A stretch of 64,000 bases of DNA from CALMEC01 sp963706315 (GTDB lineage: Bacteria > Actinomycetota > Thermoleophilia > Miltoncostaeales > Miltoncostaeaceae). Location: assembly GCA_963706315.1 (NCBI GenBank), contig CAVPMA010000013.1, positions 186,001 through 250,000 of the forward strand. Reading direction: 5' to 3'. The position numbers and the translations under genes are program-made. Numbering within the stretch: position 1 is the stretch's first letter; each line of letters begins with the position of its first letter. The notes under the pieces are model-generated. The model made no database searches. It was not told where the DNA came from and saw only the letters and a program-made list of their open reading frames with translations. Shown here in pieces: positions 26,664 to 34,024 of this stretch.

Positions 26664-29642
26664 ATGCGGCAGGTGGCGCGCAGCGTCGGACGATTTGAAA
26701 TCGAGCGTGAGATCGGGCGCGGTGGCATGGCGGTGGTGTACTTGGCCCGCCAGACCGACCTTGATCGCATGGTCGCGCTCAAGGAGCTTCCCAGCTTCCA
26801 TGCCGGGGACCCCGCCTTCGCGAATCGCTTCCTCCGCGAGTCGCGCATCGCCGGCTCCCTGACGCACCCCAACATCGTCACCGTCCACGACTACTTCGAG
26901 CACGACGGCACGCCGTTCATCGCGATGGAGTACATGGCCCGCGGCTCGTTGCGACCGTACGTCGGCAAGCTCAACGTGGCCCAGATCGCCGGGGTGCTCG
27001 AGGGGCTCCTCGCGGCCCTCGCCTACGCCCAGACCCGCGGTGTCGTCCACCGCGACCTCAAGCCTGAGAACCTGATGCTGAGCACCGAGGGCGCGATCAA
27101 GGTCGCCGACTTCGGCATCGCGAAGGCCGTCAACGAGGTCGCCACGAAGTTCGCGACCGCGACGGGCACGACGGTCGGGACTCCCGCGTACATGTCCCCC
27201 GAGCAGGCGATGGGAAAGCCGGTCGGGCCGCCCACCGACCTCTACGCCACAGGGATCATCGCCTACGAGCTCCTCCTGGGGCGGACCCCGTTCCACGACA
27301 TCGAGACGCCGGTCGCGATCCTGCTGAAGCACGTCAGCGAACCGCCGCCGCCGTGCCGCGAGATCGACCCGAACATCGACGCCGATCTCGCAGCCTGGGT
27401 GGAGCGGATGCTGGCCAAGAACCCCGAGGACCGTCCGGCGGGCGCCGCGGAGGCCTGGGACGATCTCGAGGAGATCGTGATCGGCCTGCTCGGGCCGCGA
27501 TGGCGGCGCGACGCCCGGGTGCTTGGACCTGAGGCCTCCCAGGCAGCCGACAAGCCCCTGACGCCGGCCCCGTTCTTCGAGCCTGAGGGGTCGGGGGAGC
27601 TCGCCGCCACGATGCTTCCCGGCGGTCAGCCCGCACCGACGCCGCTTCCCACCGTTGCCGCGGTGTCGCCACCCCCGGCTGCGGCAGCAGCGCCCGTGAC
27701 GCCTCCCGCCGAAGCGCCGCCGGCGGCGGAGCAACCCGACGACGGGTTCGCGACGTTCGCGCGCGGCGCCCAGCCGGACGCCGCCGCCGCCCCTCCCCCG
27801 GCCCCGCCGACCGCCCCACCACCCACCGCCCCGGCGCCAGAGGGCTTCGAGACGTTCGTGCGATCGCCTGGCGACGCGGTCGCCGACGGGTCGGCCCTCG
27901 CGCCCGCCGCGCCCCCGCCTCCGGCCGACCCGGTCGCTCAGCCCACCGACGGCTTCAAGACGTTCGTCCGTCCCGACGCCATGCCGCCCCCGCCGCCTGC
28001 GCCACCCCCGCCGCCCCCGCCACCGGTCGTGGAGGCACCCCAGCCGGAGCCGGAGCCGGAGCCGACCGTTGCGCCCGACGCGTTGGCCGAGACCGTCGCG
28101 CCTGAGACCCCGCCGCCCCGCACGGCCGAGTACGCGACCGCCCCGACCGGCGCGGTCCAGGCCCCGCGCTCGCGCAAGCGCGGGCTGATCATCGGCGGTG
28201 TGGCCGCGGCCGTCGCAGCCGTCCTGGTGGTGGTCCTGATCAGCGTCGCCGGAGGAGGGGGCGGGGGCGAGGCGGCAACACCTGCGGCCGGCACGCCGAG
28301 CACGCCTGACGTCATCCCCGAGCGCCGGGTCGACATGATCGGCGCCGGCACCGCGGTCATCGCCGCCGACCCGGCCGGTCATGTGATGCGACTCTCGAGC
28401 CAGTTGCGGCCCGTCGCCACGGTGACCGATCCCACGGGACCGGTTTCCGTCGCCCTCGCCGGCGGCCAGGCCGTCGTCGCCAACTCCGCAGGCCTCACCT
28501 TCTACGGTGCGAAGACGCTCGCACCGGTCGGCGCGGTCGGGCTCGCCGGCGCCTCTCAGGTCGCTTCGGACGGCGTGCTGACCGCCGCGATCACCAACGC
28601 GCAGGGCGGAGCGCAAGTCTGCCTCGTCACGCTCGGCACGGCCGCACCGTGTTCCCCGCTCGCAGCGGCGCCCACCGGCCTCGGGGTCGCCGGCTCCGAC
28701 ATCGTGGTCGCCGACGGGGCCGGCGGGAGCATCCTGCCGTTCTCGTTCGCATCGGGCCTCCTTCAGGCGGGCACACCGATCTCCGTGGGCGCCAAGCCGC
28801 ACGGCCGGATCGTCACGCACAACGGCCTCACCTACATTCCGATCGACCACGGCATTGCGATCGCGGACCTGTCGAAGGGCACGCTGGTCGGGACGATCAA
28901 GACCGCGACCACCCCGGCCGACATCGCAGTCGCGCCCGGGACCGGACGGCTCTTCGCAGCGCTGCCGGGCAGTGGCGGCGTGGCGGTGGCCGACACGGCC
29001 GCGCCAGCCGAGCCGGTGAAGGCGGTGGCCACTGGATCCAAGCCGGCATCGGTCATCACCGAGCAGTCCGGCGGGGCGCTCGTGCTGAACGACGACGGCA
29101 GCGCGGTGCGCCTCGACCCCGCCGGGGCGCTCACCGGGCCGGCCGGCAGCATCCCGACCGGCGGCCCCGTCACTGCGATCACCGCCGGAGCTCCGGTGTT
29201 CAAGACGGAGGATCTCGTCGTACGGGCCACCATTCCCCTCGCGGGCGGCAAGCTCGACAAGGGCGGCTTCAAGGTCACCGACAAGACCATCGCCGACGGC
29301 CGCGCGTCCTTCGAACTCTGGCAGGGAGGGATCACGAGCGCGGTCAAGACGAAGGCGGGCGGCGGACTCACGATCACGGTCGTCACGAGGCCGGGTCGGC
29401 TCCAGTACCGTGTCACGGCCCCGGCGAAGCAGTTCGAGAAGATCGCGATCACCCAGCCGAATCCACAGACGGTCTCGATCGTCGCGACCAAGCCGGCGCC
29501 CAAGCCCAAGCCCCCGGCGCAGGGCGGCGGCGGTAGCAGCACCGGCGGTGGTGGTGGCGGCGGCGGTGGTGGTGGTGGTGGCGGCGGCGGCGGTGGCGGC
29601 AGCAGTCCCCCCGTGATCATCGGCGGGGGCGGCGCCGGCTAA
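26664..29642 (+). CDS. Transmembrane Ser/Thr protein kinase with C-terminal propeller-like domain
   Basis: About 992 residues. Kinase domain at residues 8-275: Gly-loop IGRGGMAVVY, Lys in ALKEL, HRDLKPEN, DFG, SPEQ. A Pro/Ala-rich linker (about 280-500) contains three GF-x-TF repeats (DGFATFAR, EGFETFVR, DGFKTFVR) every 33-36 residues. A membrane helix is at about 508-530. The extracytoplasmic part (about 550-870) has beta-propeller-like repeats; the tail is Gly-rich. Start chosen at the ATG before MRQVARSVGRFEIE; GTG at 26655 is also possible. Likely phosphorylates FHA-bound partners of this locus. It ends 4 bases from the convergent hydrolase gene. Confidence 0.9.
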   Translation: MRQVARSVGRFEIEREIGRGGMAVVYLARQTDLDRMVALKELPSFHAGDPAFANRFLRESRIAGSLTHPNIVTVHDYFEHDGTPFIAMEYMARGSLRPYVGKLNVAQIAGVLEGLLAALAYAQTRGVVHRDLKPENLMLSTEGAIKVADFGIAKAVNEVATKFATATGTTVGTPAYMSPEQAMGKPVGPPTDLYATGIIAYELLLGRTPFHDIETPVAILLKHVSEPPPPCREIDPNIDADLAAWVERMLAKNPEDRPAGAAEAWDDLEEIVIGLLGPRWRRDARVLGPEASQAADKPLTPAPFFEPEGSGELAATMLPGGQPAPTPLPTVAAVSPPPAAAAAPVTPPAEAPPAAEQPDDGFATFARGAQPDAAAAPPPAPPTAPPPTAPAPEGFETFVRSPGDAVADGSALAPAAPPPPADPVAQPTDGFKTFVRPDAMPPPPPAPPPPPPPPVVEAPQPEPEPEPTVAPDALAETVAPETPPPRTAEYATAPTGAVQAPRSRKRGLIIGGVAAAVAAVLVVVLISVAGGGGGGEAATPAAGTPSTPDVIPERRVDMIGAGTAVIAADPAGHVMRLSSQLRPVATVTDPTGPVSVALAGGQAVVANSAGLTFYGAKTLAPVGAVGLAGASQVASDGVLTAAITNAQGGAQVCLVTLGTAAPCSPLAAAPTGLGVAGSDIVVADGAGGSILPFSFASGLLQAGTPISVGAKPHGRIVTHNGLTYIPIDHGIAIADLSKGTLVGTIKTATTPADIAVAPGTGRLFAALPGSGGVAVADTAAPAEPVKAVATGSKPASVITEQSGGALVLNDDGSAVRLDPAGALTGPAGSIPTGGPVTAITAGAPVFKTEDLVVRATIPLAGGKLDKGGFKVTDKTIADGRASFELWQGGITSAVKTKAGGGLTITVVTRPGRLQYRVTAPAKQFEKIAITQPNPQTVSIVATKPAPKPKPPAQGGGGSSTGGGGGGGGGGGGGGGGGGGSSPPVIIGGGGAG
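27738..27965 (+). repeat. Three GFxTF motif repeats in the kinase linker
   Basis: Codons encode DGFATFAR, EGFETFVR and DGFKTFVR at about 33-36 residue spacing, each in Pro/Ala-rich sequence. The conserved Thr could be phospho-sites. The spacing regularity argues against chance; DNA copies are only loosely alike. Confidence 0.6.
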
Positions 29643-29646
29643 CGCC

Positions 29647-32331
29647 CTACTTCTTTCCGAATATCAGCGATCGGGCTTCGTCCAACCTCAGCTGATACCG
29701 GCCGCGGTACTGGGCTGCGGGCCGCTCGACGTCGGCGATCCAGTCCCCGAACTTCATCGGGTCGGTGCCGAACGACTTCATCCCCTCCGCAAGGCGCCGC
29801 TCCTTGAGGGCCACCGCGTGGTCGAGGAACCATTTGAGCTGAAGCTCGGCGTGCTCCGGGTAGCCGGCGTACTCGCCGCGATTCCAGATCCCCACCCGCA
29901 TCTGGAAGAAGCCGACCGAGTCGGCGTCGCCGTAGTTGATGTTGCGCAACCCGGATTCCACCAGGCCGGCCATCACCGGGAGCTCGGGTGGGATCCCGGC
30001 CTTCTTCGCCTGCCTGGCCATCCACTGGGCGACCTCGGCCTTCGACGCCGAGTTACCCGGGTAGGGATCAGTGGGATCCGGCAGTCCCTTCGCGAACTCG
30101 GACGCCGCCCCGGACGAGTTCTGGGCCGGGGGCACCTGCTGCTGGGACGGGTCGGGGGTCACCGGGGCGCCCGAGCCCTGCTGCGGTGGTGTGCCGGACG
30201 GCGTCGCGGGTGCGGGCGCCGGCGACTGTTGTCCCGCCGCCTGCACCTCTGATCCCCCGACGGCGGCGCCCGGCGCAGGGTGGGAGCCGTCGGGGACGGC
30301 GCCGAACACCGCGCTGGCCTGCCCGTAGTTTTGCCCGGGGGGAGCGGCCGGCGCGGTCGGGGTCGCCGGCGGGGCGACGGGGGGCGGTTGCGCGGCGGGG
30401 GCGGCGCCGAAGTCGACCTGGATCCGGTCCAGGTTCGAAGGGTCGTTCGTGAAACCTGGGCCGTTGATGGGCCACGGCGTCGACACCGCCGCGGGACGCA
30501 CGCCGGCGTCCAGGCCGGCGATCGCCTGGGCGAGGTCGCGGGCGCCGACGTTCGCGGCGCCGACGGGCTGACCGTCCACCGAGGTGATCACGAGCTCCGT
30601 CGACTGGCCGTCGGCCACCACGCTCCCCACGCCGATCTGATGATTCGTGGTCAGCTGCGTCAGAAACCCGACGACCCTCGGATCGACGTTGCCGCCGGTC
30701 AGCTCGCCCTGGAGCGCATCGGGAACGACGAGCTTGCCGCTCCCGATGAGCTGCGGGATCTGCTGTGGTGATGCGGCTCCCGGCGCGACTGGCACCGATC
30801 CTCCCCCGGCGGGCAGGCCCTCGGCCGGGATCGGCTGCGAGCCGCCCGGCGCGTACAGCTTCTGGAGATACGGGAACGGGTCCTGCATGTTCGAGACGTT
30901 GTAGCCGCCCTTGAACGTCTTCCAGAGCTCGATGTGGGTGTGCTCGGGCCCGTCCCGCCACGGGCTGACCTTGGCGATCTCCTGGCCGGCGGTCACCTTG
31001 CTTCCCTCGCTGAGGCTGCCGGGGGTGACGTGGCGGAACACCCAGACGCGGCCCTCCGGAGTTTGTACCTTCACCGTCCCGCCGAAGATCTGCCCGGAGG
31101 TTCCCCGAGACGGGCGGACCTCGACGATCGTGCCGCCCTCCGGGGCGCGGATGGGCGAGTCCTGCTTGGCGAACAGGTCGTAGGCCGCGTGGTAGCGGCT
31201 CCCGTCCGGGTCAGGGGCACCCTCGGCGTCGCGCATGCGGAACTCCGAGGTATGGAGCTTGCCGCCGGCGTTGGTGTTGTCCATGAACTTCGGGTCGACC
31301 GGCGCCACCGACGGCCCCTGTGCGGGCGGGGTCACCGCCTCGACGGCGGCGGCGGCGCCCTGTGCGTTCGACCCCGCGCCTCCCCCGCCCGGCGCGGCGG
31401 CCTGCGACTGAACGACCTGATCCGCCGGGTTGGACGCCGGCTGTGGACTCGGCGCCGGCTGGACCGGGTCGAAGCCGGGATGACCCACCCCCATCGCGCA
31501 CGTCGTGCACAGCGGAGACCCCACCGGCGCCGGCGCGCCGCACTGCTCGCATGGCGAGTAGATCGGCGGGGCGTTGGGGTTCTTCATCGCGCAGAGCGGG
31601 CACACGGCGCCTGGGGCCACGTTGTGGACCTCGACTCCGTCGGCCGCCTGTCCGAAGCCCGGCGGTTGTTGCTGGGTGGGGTCGACCTGGAACTGGCCGG
31701 GGGCGACCTGCCCAGGCGGCATCTGGGTCGGGTCCATCAGGACCTGGCCGGGGGCAACCTGTCCCGGCGGCATCTGGGTCGGGTCGACCGGCATTTGACC
31801 CGGTGGGATCTGGGTGGGGTCGATCGGAATCGCACCGGGGATGGCGGGAGCCGCAACCGGGGGGGACCCCGGAATGGCCATGGCCATGGGGTCGACGGGC
31901 GGCGGCGCCGGCACCACAGGCAGCGGCGACGGCGCCTGCACGACCTGTCCGACGGCCCCCGGCTGCGCGACCGCCTGCAGCCCGGGTCGGGTCAGCGCCT
32001 GATTGACGACGGCCGCCGCCTGGCCCTGCAGGACGCCCCCGCCGCCCCCGCCGCCCCCGCCGCGGACGTAGTTCATCAGCTCAAAGGCGCCGACGCCCTC
32101 GGCCGCTGCGGCCATCATCACCCCCGCCAGGCTCGACCGCGACTCGCGCAGCTCCAGGGTCTGCAGGCCCGAGACCTGAACCGAAAGCTCCTGCGCCAGG
32201 TCCTCCAGGCCGAACGACTGGCAGAGCCCCGCCGGGTCGGCGCGGAAGTCCGCCCGGAACGCGGGGTCCGTCAACAGCCGCTCGAGGAGCTCGGCGGCGC
32301 GGACGACGTCAGGCCCCGGTCCCGGCGGCAC
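29647..32331 (-). CDS. Two-domain peptidoglycan hydrolase with zinc ribbon and leader-like N-terminus
   Basis: An 894-residue protein. GTG start overlaps the end of the FHA/M50 gene by 23 bases. Residues 1-90 are a helical leader-like region (LLERLLTDPAFRADFRADP) ending in nine Gly. A Pro/Gln-rich part with DPTQ-PPGQ repeats follows. A zinc ribbon (CPLC, CEQC, CTTC) is at about 240-280. An M23-like (LytM) domain is at about 370-475: YHAAYDLFAKQ, PEGGTIVEV, FRHVTPGS and HTHIELW. A lytic transglycosylase-like SLT domain is at about 755-890 (catalytic Glu in GLVESGL; GFFQMRVG). The pair of activities suggests cell-wall opening for particle release or passage. Confidence 0.8.
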   Translation of the reverse strand: MPPGPGPDVVRAAELLERLLTDPAFRADFRADPAGLCQSFGLEDLAQELSVQVSGLQTLELRESRSSLAGVMMAAAAEGVGAFELMNYVRGGGGGGGGGVLQGQAAAVVNQALTRPGLQAVAQPGAVGQVVQAPSPLPVVPAPPPVDPMAMAIPGSPPVAAPAIPGAIPIDPTQIPPGQMPVDPTQMPPGQVAPGQVLMDPTQMPPGQVAPGQFQVDPTQQQPPGFGQAADGVEVHNVAPGAVCPLCAMKNPNAPPIYSPCEQCGAPAPVGSPLCTTCAMGVGHPGFDPVQPAPSPQPASNPADQVVQSQAAAPGGGGAGSNAQGAAAAVEAVTPPAQGPSVAPVDPKFMDNTNAGGKLHTSEFRMRDAEGAPDPDGSRYHAAYDLFAKQDSPIRAPEGGTIVEVRPSRGTSGQIFGGTVKVQTPEGRVWVFRHVTPGSLSEGSKVTAGQEIAKVSPWRDGPEHTHIELWKTFKGGYNVSNMQDPFPYLQKLYAPGGSQPIPAEGLPAGGGSVPVAPGAASPQQIPQLIGSGKLVVPDALQGELTGGNVDPRVVGFLTQLTTNHQIGVGSVVADGQSTELVITSVDGQPVGAANVGARDLAQAIAGLDAGVRPAAVSTPWPINGPGFTNDPSNLDRIQVDFGAAPAAQPPPVAPPATPTAPAAPPGQNYGQASAVFGAVPDGSHPAPGAAVGGSEVQAAGQQSPAPAPATPSGTPPQQGSGAPVTPDPSQQQVPPAQNSSGAASEFAKGLPDPTDPYPGNSASKAEVAQWMARQAKKAGIPPELPVMAGLVESGLRNINYGDADSVGFFQMRVGIWNRGEYAGYPEHAELQLKWFLDHAVALKERRLAEGMKSFGTDPMKFGDWIADVERPAAQYRGRYQLRLDEARSLIFGKK
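31660..31830 (-). repeat. DPTQ-PPGQ tandem repeat
   Basis: Within the hydrolase gene, about 4 copies encode DPTQ(I/M)PPGQ with variable V/M/APGQ spacers. Codons are GC-rich and the DNA is nearly periodic in 51-base units (two close copies of DPTQMPPGQVAPGQ). Probably a flexible linker that can vary in copy number. Confidence 0.6.
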
Positions 32332-34000
32332 CGGTCATCTCCTTGCGTGTTCGGCGCCGCTCGGCCAGCGGCTTCCACAGTACGATCACGACGGGCACGA
32401 ACATCAGCAGGTAGAACGCACCGAGCACCGCCCAGACCACCTCCTTCGGCGCAATCGTGATGAGCCTCGCGTAGTAGATCTGAGAAAGAATAATCACAAA
32501 GCCGATCGCAGCGAACATCCAGCAGAACGTCGCGAAACCGTAGATCGTCAGGCTCCGCGGTTCGGTGTCGGGCACCGGCTTCCCGGCGAGGCGCCGCATC
32601 AGGACTGCCCGGGCGCGCTTGCGCAGCCCCGGCTCGCGAAGCGCGTCGACGAGGATGTGGTAGCCGTCCCGGTCCAGCAGCGGGTTGAGGTTGAAGAACG
32701 CGCCGACGAAACCCGCGAGGGCCAGTTGGAAGAACACGTCCCGCAGCGTCCCGGCGCTCAGTGCCACCGCAATCAGGGCGAAGATGCCGCCCATGGAAAG
32801 GTCCGCGATCGGGCCGGCGGCGGCGATCGCGATCCGTCGGCGCCGTGGCTCGAACCACGCCTCGCTGGTGTCGACGAATGCGAACGGGAACACGGAGATC
32901 AGCTTGATCCCCGCCTTGTTGACCCGCCGGCCGAAGGAGGCCATCGTGAGCGCGTGCGCCAACTCGTGCACGGCGACGACGAGGAAACGGCCGATCAGGA
33001 AGAAGAGCCCGCCGAGGCCCACCTTGTTGGCGACGACAAACGGCGTTCCGTAGCGACCCAACACCAGGTACCCGAACCCCACGATCCCCGCGACGATCAG
33101 CCCCGCGATCAGCATGAGCCCGGGCGGGGTGAACAACAGGAACCCGCCCCAGCGGTAGATCCGGTCGACGGCGTCGCCGATCCCGCGAAACGACCACTCG
33201 CGGGTTCGCGACAGTCGGCTGATCAGGCTCCCGCCTGATCCCGCCTCGGTCGCGGCGCCCTCCACCCCCTCAAGGAACCCGCGCTCGCCGAGGTCGGCGA
33301 GCAGACGAGCCAGGCGCGAGATGCCGGCGGGGCCCAGGCGCCGCTCCGCCTCGACCAGCAGGTCGGGAAGCGCCGAGGAGCCGTCGAGCAATTCGAAGAG
33401 CGCCGCCTCGTCGTCCCCCATACGCATGAACTGGTCGGTGCGGAGGTTGCGCAGCACCCAGCGCCGGTCCCCCTCGGCGGCATCCATACGCTTGAGCGAG
33501 AACCCGGACCGCGCCCTCGGCCGGTAGCCGACGTTCGTGGCCGGCGCGTCAACGGCGGCCCTGCCGGCGGCCGATACGGTCACGGTCGCGCTGACCGGCA
33601 CGACCAGGGTCCGCGCCGCGCCGTCGTTGTCGCGCGGCCGCTCCACGCGCAGCTCGACGTCGCCGAGCCGGAGCGTCGTGCCGTCCGACAGGCCTCGCGG
33701 GCCGGTGAGGGCCACCCCGTTGAGGAGCGTCCCATGGCTCGAGCCGACGTCCTCGATCGTCGGCACCCCGCCGCCGGCGGCGACGACACGGACATGACGG
33801 CGCGACACCGTCCGTTCCGCGATGCGAACCGTGTTCTCCTCGGCCCGGCCAATCGTGACGACGCCTGTCAGCGGAATCCGCGCGCCGTCGGGAAGCACCA
33901 GCTCCAGCGGCTCGGTTTCTCGGCCAGCGACCGGAGCACCGCATACGCCACAGAAGGCGTCGCGCCGCGAGACCTGTCTGCGGCAGCGATCGCAGAGCAT
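32309..34000 (-). CDS. Zinc-ribbon/FHA/PqqD-like/M50 site-2 protease membrane protein
   Basis: A 563-residue protein. Residues 1-25 are a CxxC/CxxC zinc ribbon (LCDRCRR, CGVCG). An FHA domain follows at about 30-117 (TIGRAEENTVRI, SRRHVRV, SSHGTLLNG). A PqqD-like helical segment is at about 165-250 (DEAALFELLDGSSALPDLL). A membrane region comes next with the M50 motifs HELAH (near 345) and NLNPLLDRDGY (near 437); six or more helices. M50 proteases cut within membranes; PqqD-like domains bind peptide leaders. The FHA may bind phosphorylated kinase or substrate. The gene overlaps the hydrolase gene. Confidence 0.85.
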   Translation of the reverse strand: MLCDRCRRQVSRRDAFCGVCGAPVAGRETEPLELVLPDGARIPLTGVVTIGRAEENTVRIAERTVSRRHVRVVAAGGGVPTIEDVGSSHGTLLNGVALTGPRGLSDGTTLRLGDVELRVERPRDNDGAARTLVVPVSATVTVSAAGRAAVDAPATNVGYRPRARSGFSLKRMDAAEGDRRWVLRNLRTDQFMRMGDDEAALFELLDGSSALPDLLVEAERRLGPAGISRLARLLADLGERGFLEGVEGAATEAGSGGSLISRLSRTREWSFRGIGDAVDRIYRWGGFLLFTPPGLMLIAGLIVAGIVGFGYLVLGRYGTPFVVANKVGLGGLFFLIGRFLVVAVHELAHALTMASFGRRVNKAGIKLISVFPFAFVDTSEAWFEPRRRRIAIAAAGPIADLSMGGIFALIAVALSAGTLRDVFFQLALAGFVGAFFNLNPLLDRDGYHILVDALREPGLRKRARAVLMRRLAGKPVPDTEPRSLTIYGFATFCWMFAAIGFVIILSQIYYARLITIAPKEVVWAVLGAFYLLMFVPVVIVLWKPLAERRRTRKEMTGAAGTGA

Positions 34001-34024
34001 CGCGTCTCGTCGTTCCGGACCGGG

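Noticed and set aside
26607..28850. Long open frame opposite the kinase gene
   Set aside because: It is the antisense of the kinase; the product is Arg/Gly/Asp-rich low complexity, a GC-rich shadow.
31660..31830. Repeats in the hydrolase gene as a CRISPR-like array
   Set aside because: Repeats are coding, unequal, without spacers of constant length; they encode DPTQ-PPGQ units.
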